A stretch of DNA of 64,000 bases from Auanema rhodensis (lineage: Eukaryota; Nematoda; Chromadorea; Rhabditida; Rhabditidae). The notes below the pieces were generated by a model. That model was not told where the DNA came from and searched no databases. It saw only the letters and a program-made list of their open reading frames with translations. The position numbers were made by a program, and so were the translations under genes. The number at the start of each line of letters is the position of its first letter. Within the stretch, counting starts at the first letter, position 1. The stretch is taken from positions 6,479,131 through 6,543,130 of the forward strand of contig OZ059894.1 of the NCBI GenBank assembly GCA_964057225.1. Direction: 5' to 3'. Below are positions 44,927 to 56,469 of the stretch, piece after piece.

Positions 44927-46461
44927 ATTCCTGCCCAATTCTACAGCAACCATTCTTATTTTTCTCGTTTGAACCTTCATTTCAGAATGATTAGTGTTAT
45001 TTCTTACTAAATATCTTATGTATTTACAGTGTTTATAGTCTATTTAGATACTCTCTATATTTTATAAATTTTGTCACTCTTTTTATCTCTAGCCCTCTCC
45101 CTCTGTACCCTTTCTCTCTCTCATCATATTTCTTTTTCTATCTTTCTCTCTTTTTGTGTTCATCTTCTCTCTCTTCTTCCCTCTATTTCCCTCTATTTCC
45201 CTCTCAGTAATATTTAAAAGTTTTTTTCTCGGCCATTTTTATATTCAATTCTTTATTTTCAAATTCTCTACACAGTCTTCATCAACTTTTTTTTCAAGAA
45301 ATTTTTCTTTAATTGATTAATTTCGAAATAATGTAATATTTCTATGATTTTGATGAAGATGATGATGAGAGAACTTTCATTTATCTCATCTTTTATCTGT
45401 TTTCTAGCAGAGCATTTATTTCTATCTCTATCTATCCATCTATCTATCTCTTTCTATATATATATATATATATTATTATTTTATTTTTTGGAGATTTATT
45501 GTAATTCAAATAGTAATTTCAATGCTATATGATAAGCTTACATTTCATAGCAAATGAAAAACCAATTTTTCTTTACATCAAATCTTCAAAAATATTTTAG
45601 AGTGAACCCGTGATTGTTTTCTACGCAAATGTGATTTATCCATTTTATATTTAACTCTCTTCGTCTCTCTCTCTATTTCTTTTCTCTCTCTTTCTATTTC
45701 TCTCTCTTTTTCTCTCTCTCTCCCTCTCTCCTGTTTTCTTGCTCTCTTCGATTTTTCTTGATTTTCCACCTCCCTCTCTTTTTCTTTCTATCCTGCTCTC
45801 TCCCTAATTATCTCAGTTTTACCTTATCTGAGCATTTGAAAATTCTGCCAGCTTATGAAATTTGTTTCTAAGACTATGAAAACCTCTGAAACTGAATTCT
45901 CTAGCTCATTACATTACTTTCGCCCGCATTAAAGAGATTTCAGGCACAGCAAAGAGATACCTTAATTAAGTTTATTTACTAATATTAATTTGACAATGTC
46001 CAGCTTAATATTTAAATTCTTTGTTCATCTTAAAGCCTAAAATGACTTTTTAAAGCTTTATATGACCTTAAATGTATATTTTTTCACCACAATATAAACA
46101 TTCTATTTTAACAATGTCTGATTTCACCTGCTGTTCTCTTGTCTGAAACAGCAAATTTACCATTAATTTCAGTTTTTTATAATAATAATATAACCAAGTG
46201 TGACCGTTGAATCATTATATTATAATTCTCTGTTTACCTCTGTTATTCTCTTATAAAAATGATTATAACAGCATTTGTGTTATATACGCCTAAAAAAACT
46301 TTAAGCAAACTGCCTTCATTAAATACCGTAATATTAATTTTTTTTAACTGATTTGCCTACATTATTTCATAAAAATCAAATGAATTCACGTCTCAATTTG
46401 AGATAATGCTGTTGATGAAAAGTTTATTTATTTAATAACATGTATAAGGCATATACTAACA
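44927..46461. other. Intergenic, convergent ends of OTX and collagen genes
   Basis: CT-rich, low-complexity DNA (about 45080-45220 and 45650-45800) plus a TCTA/TA microsatellite at 45421-45474. It presumably includes both 3' UTRs. No gene seen. Confidence 0.5.
45421..45474. repeat. (TCTA)n / (TA)n microsatellite
   Basis: Tetranucleotide run passing into a TA dinucleotide run. Confidence 0.9.
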
Positions 46462-47960
46462 TCAACGAGCTCCGTAAAATTGTCTGTAAGAAGTTTCTTC
46501 AAAACTTTCTTCAGGTTCAGTTTCTTGTTTATAATTCTCGGCATCAGACTGAAACAAAAATTTATCATTTTTAGAAGAGATTAAACGTTTCATTTGTTGT
46601 ATTATAAATTTAAATTTGTTAATAATTATTGAGAAACCTGTTTTAGTTATCTTTTGAACTTTCATGTTTATACTTTGTTTGATTGGGTATTAGAGATATC
46701 GACTTTTTCATGCTATATTTAAGAATTTAAAGCTCATACCTCAATCGCTGATGGTGCACTGAAATCTGTTAGAATAGTGTTAACTCCACAGTCTGACGGA
46801 CAGTAAGTAGATGGTGTTCCAGGTTCTCCCGGAGGTCCAGCTAGTCCTCTATCTCCATGTGGGCCATACTTAAAAAAATATAAGTTAACTATCTATCTCT
46901 AGTTTAACCAACTTTTCCTGTTGCACCAATAGCTCCCTGTCTTCCTGCTTTTCCGGGAGGACCACTGAAGCCGAAGAATAATATAATTTCATTATAATTT
47001 ATTGTTATACCGAAGATTTGATGGTCGTCCATTTACTCCTGGTGGGCCTTTTGGTCCTGATGTACCTTGTGGTCCTGGAGGACCTTTAATTCCTTCACCA
47101 GCTGTCCAAATAAAAACTTAGTTTCAAGACTCTCGAACGATTTAAATACCTATAACAGTATCTCCTGAAACTCCACGATGTCCTTTTGGTCCATCTGGTC
47201 CCTTGGGCCCATGGTTACCGACTGGCCCAACAGGACCATCATGCCCAGGGTTTCCAGCAAATCCTTAAGACACAATTTATGCAAAACAAATTATACCATT
47301 ATTGAACCATAAATTCCTCGAGATCCCGGTTTTCCACTGAGTCCACGCTCTCCTTGTTGTCCACGAGGGCCGGGGGGGCCAGCAGCGCAAATCGTGCATG
47401 GTAAATCGGGCTGTTATTCATTAACTACTTTTGAAATTGTATGAAATTTACCTGTGCATCAAGTTCAATATCTTCTCCATCAAAGCCTGGGGATCCTGGT
47501 TTTCCGGGAATTCCAGGTTCTCCATCAGCACCTGGAGGCCCTTCCAGTCCCATAGGTCCAATTGGACACAAAAGTCTTGTACATTCTAAAAATCACAATA
47601 AAGAAATATATATTGCACATAAATTATGCTACTCACGAGAGCATTTATGTAAATGTCCTTTAGCAGCAGTAGCTTCAATCGGATTGACTGAACCGTAATC
47701 TCTGGGAATACGCATTGTTCTTCCCATTTCTATGAGTTCAGCCCAGATGACTTGAGTTTTACTCTGAAAACTAAAGATGAGCCTTCAAAGAAGTAATTTA
47801 AACTAACCTTAAACTCTTGACTTCTAGCCAATCCTTCTTCTTTGTAACTAGAAGCTCTATTTGCTAATCCAACAACGGTTACTAGAAGTATTGTAGTTGA
47901 AAACAAAGATACAACACAGACAGCTAAGCCTGTACGATAATAATGAATATCCGGCTTCAT
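46462..47960 (-). CDS. Nematode cuticle collagen
   Basis: Structural collagen of the exoskeletal cuticle, secreted by the hypodermis. Exons (complement): 47808-47960, 47637-47763, 47452-47585, 47308-47410, 47150-47263, 47011-47101, 46913-46964, 46740-46868 and 46462-46548 (TGA); 329 residues, all phases consistent. The N-terminus has a membrane anchor at about residues 9-32 (GLAVCVVSLFSTTILLVTVV) as in the cuticle-collagen N domain. MGRTMRIPRDYG contains R-T-M-R, which resembles the subtilisin-type processing site of these collagens. Paired Cys (KCSQC, LLCP) precede Gly-X-Y repeats starting near residue 103 (GPIGPMGLEGPPG). A break with CTIC follows, then a long Gly-X-Y block with short interruptions. 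The end is YCPSDCG and an acidic non-collagenous tail. Nine exons is many for a cuticle collagen: Caenorhabditis genes usually have only a few. The specific collagen subfamily is not identified. Confidence 0.93.
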
Positions 47961-49080
47961 TTCCTATAAAGTAAAAAAATGTTAACTCAAAGATATATCA
48001 TTAGATGAATGATTTTTAGAAAAATACGGAAAGAGAAATATCTACAAATGTATAATAACAACTTCTTATAAGTGATATGCAAATAGGTCACACGGACCTT
48101 ATTTTCAGAATCTCATATCTCATCAATCCAACTTAAAGACCTTGACCGGGCCAAAGATGATGTTCATATCTAAACAACATTGGTGAGATATTGAACATAT
48201 CAAATATTTATATATATTTTTAATAACCAAAAAGTTATAGATAGACTTGCAAGGAGTAACTAAGTGTAAACTCTCAATTCATAGTACTAAAACCGTGGCT
48301 GATTGTGTATATCAATTACAAATTTGAGTATGCTTCTTTGTGCGTGATTTACTTGTACATCTTTAATATTAATAGTGTTATTAGATCTTAGAGCTTTTCT
48401 ACTGAGTAGGTGCATGAAACAGAAGATCATGCCTGGGATTTTTAATTGTTTTTTTGGTTTTCATTCTTCAGTTTGATCAACATAATATACATTTATATGA
48501 TTGAAATTCTCAGAAAAATATAATGTATCAAATTTCAACCAAAATGGAGCATGTAATCTATAAATAACTTCAAAATATTTATTGTTATGAATCACCTTTA
48601 CATTTTCATCTGCAACTTTGTTTTATTTTTGTATAGAATACTTATGTCTTAATACTTCAACATCAATATATCAAATTAGAAATTATGAATAAATTAATAA
48701 ACCGTAAGATTAGATTTTTGACTTTTTTTTGATTTTTTTTAAAACATAGAAAAGTAATTTGAATTTTATAATAATTAATAAATACTATTTTAAATTTAGT
48801 CAGTTAAACGTAACGGTTTTCATTCAGTATTTTTATTTCTCTTTTTTATAAATGAAAAATACTCTGATTTCATATATATTTAATTTTTACTAATTGTAAA
48901 TAAAATTTCCATTTATAAAATATTGTGAACTAGGCAGTGCCATTTGAACCGTGCCAATGAAAAGTTACATAGGGAACTCAGAGAATTATTGCGTACTTTG
49001 TTTGCATAGTAGTATTTTTTATTATAATTAGTTGATATGATAATTAGTCTAAATTTCATTTTAAGAATGATAAAATTACA
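47961..49080. other. Divergent intergenic region (collagen / GPAT)
   Basis: AT-rich, about 1.1 kb, presumably holding both promoters. No coding seen. Confidence 0.5.
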
Positions 49081-52022
49081 ATGAATTTGAGTTGGTCCAG
49101 CGTTACTACGCCTTCTCATAATTGTGAGCAGTGCTTTCTTCCTGTAGCGCATCGAAAAAATAATTATGTAGATTTGTTTGAGTTTTCACAAGTAAGATTA
49201 TTGAAATACAGCTTTTATAATAATATTTTTAGTTTAATGGAATTCCTTGGTTACTACCTCCCGGTGTGGCGCCACCAAGAAGGTGGTTTGCTGATATCAG
49301 ATATACCTTATCTACTTCGCTACCTCATAGGTACCCTTCTGTTAGAAAAGAAGTGTTAGAGTCGGAAAGGTTTGCTGTACATTTATTAAAATTCTTACTT
49401 TCTATATTTTAGAGTAGCAAATGCGGTGTCGTTGTTGCATAAAGAGAATTCATCTCTTACTTTTTATTCTTTGAATAAGATGGTTTGCTCTTACTTCACT
49501 GAAATCAGAGGGACATTGTCTCGTTTCGTTTGCAAAATATGTGCATATCTATTATACAAGGTTGCCCTAAGATGATAATGAAATTGGATTTCATTTTTTC
49601 AGACTTTCAGACGATTAATGACTCATCTATATGTCAGTCCTGAACAAATAAAAAGTGTCAAAGAAGCGCACGACGTAAATGTTGCTTATTTTACAAAAGT
49701 TATTTTGTTGTTTAGACTGGGATACCTTTAGTTTATCTTCCTCTTCATAGAAGTCATTTGGATTATCTCTTAATTACTTGGAACGCGTGGCATTTCGGCC
49801 TACCTTTACCCCATATTGCGTCTGGTGATAATTTGAATCTTTCTGGTTTTGGGTAAAATAGTTAATTTTTCAAGTATCTAATCAAGTTTTTAGATGGCTT
49901 TTAAGATCAACAGGAGCTTTTTTCATTCGTAGGCCTAAGGGTCCAACAGATGAAGGGGGCAAAGATGTGATTTATAGGTGTGCTTTTTATTAATAATATT
50001 ATTATTTGTTGTATTTAAGGGCTGTATTACATTCTTACTTGGAACAACTTTTAAAAAAGGGATTACCAATCGAATTCTTCTCTGAAGGAACCAGGTTATA
50101 AACAATCAAGTCATTATTTTGTAATAATGTTATTTCTAGAAGTAGGTTTGGAAAGTCTCTTTTACCAAAACATGGTTTAATTTCTAATGTTGTTGCTTCC
50201 GTTCAAGAAGGTAATACCTACTGTTGTAGTTAACTAATAAGTTATTCAGGAACAATCAAGGATTGTTATTTGGTTCCTGTTTCTTATACCTATGATCAAG
50301 TTGCTGAAGGAGTATTTTTGAATGAATTGATGGGAGTTCCTAAAGTATTGCTTTTGTTAGAATTGAATTTATCATTGTGTCTTATAGGTGCGTGAAAGTG
50401 TTGTTGCTGTATTCCGTGGCATTTTGAAAGCTTTTGGATTAAGTAAAAGATGCGGGGCCGTTCGTATGCACTATGGGCAACCTGTGCTTCTTTCAGTTTG
50501 CTTTAAACTTTTATTCTCGCTCAGAAAAATATTTTTAAGCATTATTTAAAAGCGTTGCCTAATGCCTTCTCGAATACGGAACCATCATGTTCTTTAACCC
50601 GTTTAAGGCATTCGTACTCCTACAGGTATTTTTTGGATATTTATCTTATGATCCCATTTTATTCAGAGAACTGATACCCTGGCATAATAAACACGAAGAA
50701 AAAGTTGATAATCGAAGTCTCATTCGAGCAATTGGATATCATGTTGTTTATGGTAATATTTTCGTTTTTGTTATAAAATATGCACTCAATTGTTTTAGAA
50801 TCTCAGATGATGAACTCAATTTCCCCAGTTTCAATTCTTAGTGCTTTAATACTTTGTAAATACCGAGAGGTTAGTTATATTGTGTGAATAAAAACATCAA
50901 ACAGTAATCTGGCTTTTCTGTTTTCAGGGAACTTCTTATGAGAATTTAGCAACTGATATCGAATGGCTTTGCTCTCTAATATTACAAGAAGGTATTGATA
51001 TAATGGGCTATAAGCCTGGAATCACAACTGGAAATGACATTATTCAGGTTATTAAATAATAATCCATATTAAAACGTTTCTTTTGAACTAACAAAATATT
51101 TTGTTCAGTATGCGCATTCCTATCTTCGAGAGTCAATTGAAATTGATGAACACAAAATTAAGCCAATCTTGACTCACCGACAAACTATTCATTTAGCTTA
51201 TTCTAAAAATGCTCTTGTACCAGTGTTTGCTTTGAAAAGTGCTATAGGTAATTGTGTATTTGTTTTTCAATGTTCTGAATGTCGTTTTTTACAGCCATTA
51301 TGATAGTATCGAATCCTGAATTACGGATAACGGAAGATTCACTAATCACAAATGTGTTTGAAATATGCCAATGGATGCAATTTGAAGCAATATTCTGCAG
51401 AGTGAGATAATTTCTAAATATGAGATTATATTCAATTTAGCCTTGCCAAAATCTGGAAACAGTGATCAAACAGAAGATACAGGAGATGACTTATGATGCT
51501 AAGCTTCTAAGAAAAGTTGAAAATTCTCAGTATATCAGCTACGAGGTGAATACTCGTTAATTTTAAATTCATTGTATTTCTTAATGATTTTACAGATTAC
51601 CGATGAGAATTCAAAATTTATTTTGAAATTTTTGTCCGGATTTCTCAGACCTTTCTTACAAACTTTCTATCTCGTTTGTAAAAAATTATTGCGAGAACCG
51701 AAACACAATAGGGGTTCGTTCTATTGCGCTTATTTCCATAAGTCTTTAATTATTGTAGAACAAGAATTTACCAGAAATTTCTGTAGAGAATCACTTCAGG
51801 ATTTACTACAGCAAGATATTTTACCTTTAGGTTTGTATCCACATACTTATCTTTACAAATATTCCTTTAGCTGAGGCAATCAATAGTGATTCTATAAAAA
51901 ATACCCTAAATGCTTTGAGGGAGTTCGAAATAATCAAGAAAGGTTTACCAATTTATGTAGCAGATTCGGATAGATTACAGAATCTTGTTGATGCTTCATA
52001 CGAGATATTAAAGGTTTATTAA
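49081..52022 (+). CDS. GPAM: Mitochondrial-type glycerol-3-phosphate acyltransferase (GPAT1/acl-6-like)
   Basis: Catalyses acyl-CoA + glycerol-3-phosphate to lysophosphatidate, the first step of glycerolipid synthesis; the family acts at the outer mitochondrial membrane. Exons: 49081-49191, 49233-49369, 49413-49560, 49603-49674, 49716-49852, 49894-49977, 50020-50094, 50140-50210, 50250-50344, 50388-50495, 50540-50625, 50667-50752, 50799-50869, 50928-51047, 51109-51247, 51295-51401, 51441-51545, 51596-51830 and 51871-52022 (TAA); 712 residues, introns 39-61 bp. Motif I, HRSHLD, is at 167-172 (LPLHRSHLDYLLITW). Motif II is GWLLRSTGAFFIRRP (202-216). Motif III is FFSEGTRSR (from 249). Motif IV lies near YLVPVSYTYDQ. 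The catalytic His and Asp are present. The N-terminal part (PPRRWFADIRYTLS, VRKEVLESERV) matches mitochondrial GPAT rather than ER types. It is somewhat shorter than vertebrate GPAT1 (about 830). An upstream noncoding or extra coding exon is possible. Confidence 0.93.
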
Positions 52023-52886
52023 AGAGAGTATATTAAATGATATTATTCACAATGTTTAGATTTAATCATATTATTTTCAAAGATATTTATATAAACAATA
52101 AATACTATACTTCATGACAAGCGAAGCATAATGAATAAAAACAATATTTTCCTAACGATAAATAATCGTATCGTAAAGTTTTGTTAATTAGAAATTTAAA
52201 AATCGTATTATATCTCAGCACAATACATGTTCCATCAGAAGGTGAAATAATTCTGACATATGTATACAGAAAATAAATGAAGTCTATAAAATCTAAAATC
52301 AGTTAATATTCTTTGGACTTGTACTTAAATTTCAGTTTTCTAAAATTAAAATCTGGTTCGAACCAATGCAGAGCATTAATATTTAGGTCTCCTTTGTGTA
52401 CAAATCATAATTTGAACATATATTAAGCAAAAAACAGTCAGTTTTAGATATGTTATCGGCCCCATCACCGTGTTTAAATAAAGAAAACAGATCAAAACAT
52501 GATTTTTATTTGTGAAATAAGTAGTGGACAGTTTAAACAACCTGATCATGCAGTATATATAATTATGACATTCTTGATAATTTCTGCCTCTGAAATAGAG
52601 AAACCACACATACCGACATATTTATATATTAAAAGTTTACTTCATAACTTAAAAAAGAAATTTTGTGTTCCTATCTTCGAGACTCAATTGAAACTGATGA
52701 ACCCAAAATTAAGCCAATCTTCACTCACCGACAAACTATTCATTTAGCTTATTCTAAAAATGCTCTTCGATTTTATTTATTGTGATGCATTAATAATTTA
52801 CAAAAACTTGCAATTTTGAATAATAGATGTTAAACTAAAAGTATTAGAGATTAATTAATTTTTTTAGACTGAAGCTACCTACCAAA
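52023..52886. other. AT-rich intergenic region containing a duplicated exon fragment
   Basis: The only recognisable element is the GPAT exon fragment at 52668-52767. The rest should contain the GPAT 3' UTR and the promoter of the TIL gene. Confidence 0.6.
52668..52767 (+). pseudogene. Stray 100-bp copy of GPAT exon 15
   Basis: Aligns base for base to 51117-51216, inside exon 15 of the adjacent GPAT gene, with 4 mismatches in 100 and no gaps, in the same orientation. It starts and stops inside the exon, carries no splice sites and lacks flanking introns, so it is a dead fragment, not an alternative exon. It lies 646 bp past the GPAT stop. Confidence 0.92.
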
Positions 52887-54391
52887 ATGTCTACTCTTCG
52901 TTTAGTAGGGTTAAACTTAAATAAAAAATTTTTTTTTAATTTAAGATCTTCACTTTTGTTTTACTAGCTGTGACTATTCAAGCTGCTGTATACTATCCAG
53001 GAGACCAACACATTGATCAACGTAAGTTTTATTTTTATTTTTTTATTTTTGTTTCATTTCATATAAGCTCAGGCTTTTTTTAGATTGCGGTATCAATGAA
53101 AGCCGAAACTGCGAAGCTGAGTGCGACATTAAGTGCGCATATCCCGACGGCGTATGATATTATAATCAAAATTATATTTTATAGAATTTTATTTTCAGTT
53201 GAAATGTTCCTCGCCATGCTCTCCTGGAACTTGTCAATGTATCAGAGGATATGCTAGAGCCCCAAGCGGAATCTGTGTTCCTTTTGACGAATGCAAATAC
53301 CGTAAGCTCAATTTCGTTGTTTCCTGAAATCCATATTATATAGCGTGTTTTAGTAACGAAATATCATAAAATTAAAGTTTATAAGTTCAATTCGTTTTAA
53401 ATATTAACTATAAGCTCCCTATTTTAGAATTCCGCAAATAATCATGGGACACATAAGGATGGAATACGACCACACTTCCGATATTAGCACTTGAATTTTT
53501 GATCTTTATAATTTTACACAATTTCCAAAAATATCGAAATGTATATTGGATTAAGTAATTTTTTATAATCTTTTATGAACTATATCGAATGTAACGTATT
53601 AATTTGAACTACTTTTGTTGGAATATTGTATCGAAATATATGAAAACAAAATGAAATACCTTTTCAAATTGTGTTCAATTATATTAAAATCACAAAATAC
53701 AGTAAATCTATGAAAACAACATCTGTTATTTCCACTCATCTTACCACGATTTGTATCACAATAAATCCAAGAACTGAACATATCATTCTATCCACATCGT
53801 TTCACTCTGTTAACAAAACATTCAGACATTTAACAAATGCACTTATTCCCAGTATTAATCCCTTTTCACTTTTTCATTTTATATTTGGTTTTGATATCTA
53901 ATTGAAACCTCTTATCAGGGCCAAGTAACTTAACAAGTGATAATTGTCCTGCCAATCAAACTTTCACTCAATGTTCGTTAATGTGCCCCAAGAAGTGTTC
54001 AGAAAATGCGATCTTATCGAAAGGGAAAAAGAAAAAATAACATTTTTTAGTCAAATATAGGCATATGCAGCAATGTGTGGACCTCCAGCTTGCCAATGTA
54101 ACATTGGATATGGTCTTAATGCTCAAAGTAAATGTATTTTGCAGAGTAATTGTCCACGAAATATTGAATTGCGTAAAATGTTTTACAGAATATTATATAA
54201 TTTTAATACACAACATTTAAGCGAAAGTACTACCTGTTTCAAATAAATGTGCTCTTGTGGACTGTCGATTCGGTATGGTTTGTCGCTTGAATACTCAAGG
54301 TCTTGCTGAATGTGTTGATCCTCCTTCTGCAATTAGTTGTGCAAGCTTCCTTTGTGTACAAGGAATAACCTGTCGTACGAACGGCACTTGA
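52887..54391 (+). CDS. Secreted TIL-domain cysteine-rich protein (putative protease inhibitor)
   Basis: Secreted small protein with trypsin-inhibitor-like (TIL) domains; relatives inhibit serine proteases, but that activity is not shown here. Exons: 52887-52904, 52946-53021, 53084-53151, 53199-53301, 53919-54007, 54061-54172 and 54222-54391 (TGA); 211 residues. The signal peptide is MSTLRLIFTFVLLAVTIQAA. The first TIL domain has all ten Cys, beginning CGINESRNCEAECDIKC and ending in GICVPFDEC. The second starts at CPANQTFTQCSLMCPKKC and has nine Cys (the fifth is absent). A third Cys-rich module starts at CALVDCRFGMVC. Exon 4 can also splice in the same phase to 53428-53441, giving a 92-residue one-TIL isoform ending QFRK-stop. 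The intron at 54008-54060 needs a GC donor; reading through gives a stop after SKGKKKK. The first domain is secure; the 3' half may be a variant or decaying. Confidence 0.75.
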
Positions 54392-54547
54392 GTCTTTTGA
54401 GAACTTTTACTACCGAATTGATAACGATACAGCAAGTTTTCAAATTTATATTCTAAACAGGGGTACACACCGTGCTTAGAAGGCCCAATGAGAGCGGTGT
54501 AGAAGATAGGACTTGTAAATTGCGAAGAAAAAGAACAAGTAGGAGAG
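54392..54547. other. Junction between TIL gene and tRNA array
   Basis: Non-repetitive 156 bp, purine-rich towards the right; the array begins abruptly at 54548. Confidence 0.6.
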
Positions 54548-54602
54548 GGTATGATTCAGTTATGGAACTTCAGAAGTAGCTTAATCTTTTAAAAACTTGA
54601 AG

Positions 54603-54614
54603 AAAAACGTAAAA
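54603..54614 (-). terminator. RNA polymerase III terminator of copy 1 (repeated in each unit)
   Basis: Two T runs on the transcribed-sense strand just after the tRNA: T4 (54611-54614), then T5 (54603-54607), 4-5 bp and 11-15 bp past the discriminator base. The same doublet follows all 36 copies. Confidence 0.85.
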
Positions 54615-54618
54615 CGTA

Positions 54619-54690
54619 TTCCGTTGCGGGGAATCGAACCCCGGCCTTATGGGTGAGAGCCATAAATCCTAACCACTAGACCACAACGGA
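54619..54690 (-). tRNA. tRNA-Glu(CTC), copy 1
   Basis: 72 nt including discriminator A. Acceptor TCCGTTG pairs with CAACGGA; the D arm contains TGGTCTAGTGG (A box); the anticodon stem TATGG/CCATA encloses loop CTCTCAC with anticodon C34-T35-C36; the T arm CGGGG-TTCGATT-CCCCG matches the B box GGTTCGATTCC. CCA is not encoded, no intron. Structure is complete, so it should be functional. It decodes GAG. Confidence 0.97.
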
Positions 54691-54891
54691 TGTGATAGCT
54701 AAGCATCTTGAACCTTCAATAATCAGTCATTGCGTTTGCATTATGGCCAATGAAATTCAATTCGTGGATCATTCGCAATGTTCTTGAAAACGTTGAGCAT
54801 TGTTGTTGCCTAAGAATCAAGGTATGATTCAGTTATGGAACTTCAGAAGTAGCTTAATCTTTTAAAAACTTGAAGAAAAACGTAAAACGTA

Positions 54892-54963
54892 TTCCGTTGC
54901 GGGGAATCGAACCCCGGCCTTATGGGTGAGAGCCATAAATCCTAACCACTAGACCACAACGGA
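54892..54963 (-). tRNA. tRNA-Glu(CTC), copy 2
   Basis: Reads the same as copy 1; 273-bp step from copy 1. Confidence 0.97.
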
Positions 54964-55149
54964 TGTGATAGCTAAGCATCTTGAACCTTCAATAATCAGT
55001 CATTGCGTTTGCATTATGGCCAATGAAATTCAATTCGTGGATCATTCGCAATGTTCTTGAAAACGTTGAGCATTGTTGTTGCCTAAGAATCAAGGTATGA
55101 TTCAGTGCAGCTTAATCTTTTAAAAACTTGAAGAAAAACGTAAAACGTA

Positions 55150-55221
55150 TTCCGTTGCGGGGAATCGAACCCCGGCCTTATGGGTGAGAGCCATAAATCC
55201 TAACCACTAGACCACAACGGA
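55150..55221 (-). tRNA. tRNA-Glu(CTC), copy 3
   Basis: Same sequence; 258-bp step from copy 2. Confidence 0.97.
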
Positions 55222-55422
55222 TGTGATAGCTAAGCATCTTGAACCTTCAATAATCAGTCATTGCGTTTGCATTATGGCCAATGAAATTCAATTCGTGGAT
55301 CATTCGCAATGTTCTTGAAAACGTTGAGCATTGTTGTTGCCTAAGAATCAAGGTATGATTCAGTTATGGAACTTCAGAAGTAGCTTAATCTTTTAAAAAC
55401 TTGAAGAAAAACGTAAAACGTA

Positions 55423-55494
55423 TTCCGTTGCGGGGAATCGAACCCCGGCCTTATGGGTGAGAGCCATAAATCCTAACCACTAGACCACAACGGA
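55423..55494 (-). tRNA. tRNA-Glu(CTC), copy 4
   Basis: Same sequence; 273-bp step. Confidence 0.97.
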
Positions 55495-55680
55495 TGTGAT
55501 AGCTAAGCATCTTGAACCTTCAATAATCAGTCATTGCGTTTGCATTATGGCCAATGAAATTCAATTCGTGGATCATTCGCAATGTTCTTGAAAACGTTGA
55601 GCATTGTTGTTGCCTAAGAATCAAGGTATGATTCAGTGCAGCTTAATCTTTTAAAAACTTGAAGAAAAACGTAAAACGTA

Positions 55681-55752
55681 TTCCGTTGCGGGGAATCGAA
55701 CCCCGGCCTTATGGGTGAGAGCCATAAATCCTAACCACTAGACCACAACGGA
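55681..55752 (-). tRNA. tRNA-Glu(CTC), copy 5
   Basis: Same sequence; 258-bp step. Confidence 0.97.
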
Positions 55753-55953
55753 TGTGATAGCTAAGCATCTTGAACCTTCAATAATCAGTCATTGCGTTTG
55801 CATTATGGCCAATGAAATTCAATTCGTGGATCATTCGCAATGTTCTTGAAAACGTTGAGCATTGTTGTTGCCTAAGAATCAAGGTATGATTCAGTTATGG
55901 AACTTCAGAAGTAGCTTAATCTTTTAAAAACTTGAAGAAAAACGTAAAACGTA

Positions 55954-56025
55954 TTCCGTTGCGGGGAATCGAACCCCGGCCTTATGGGTGAGAGCCATAA
56001 ATCCTAACCACTAGACCACAACGGA
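55954..56025 (-). tRNA. tRNA-Glu(CTC), copy 6
   Basis: Same sequence; 273-bp step. Confidence 0.97.
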
Positions 56026-56211
56026 TGTGATAGCTAAGCATCTTGAACCTTCAATAATCAGTCATTGCGTTTGCATTATGGCCAATGAAATTCAATTCGT
56101 GGATCATTCGCAATGTTCTTGAAAACGTTGAGCATTGTTGTTGCCTAAGAATCAAGGTATGATTCAGTGCAGCTTAATCTTTTAAAAACTTGAAGAAAAA
56201 CGTAAAACGTA

Positions 56212-56283
56212 TTCCGTTGCGGGGAATCGAACCCCGGCCTTATGGGTGAGAGCCATAAATCCTAACCACTAGACCACAACGGA
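56212..56283 (-). tRNA. tRNA-Glu(CTC), copy 7
   Basis: Same sequence; 258-bp step. Confidence 0.97.
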
Positions 56284-56469
56284 TGTGATAGCTAAGCATC
56301 TTGAACCTTCAATAATCAGTCATTGCGTTTGCATTATGGCCAATGAAATTCAATTCGTGGATCATTCGCAATGTTCTTGAAAACGTTGAGCATTGTTGTT
56401 GCCTAAGAATCAAGGTATGATTCAGTGCAGCTTAATCTTTTAAAAACTTGAAGAAAAACGTAAAACGTA

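Noticed and set aside
52499-52747. 82-residue plus frame over the GPAT fragment
   Set aside because: It reads the duplicated exon sequence in a different frame from GPAT.
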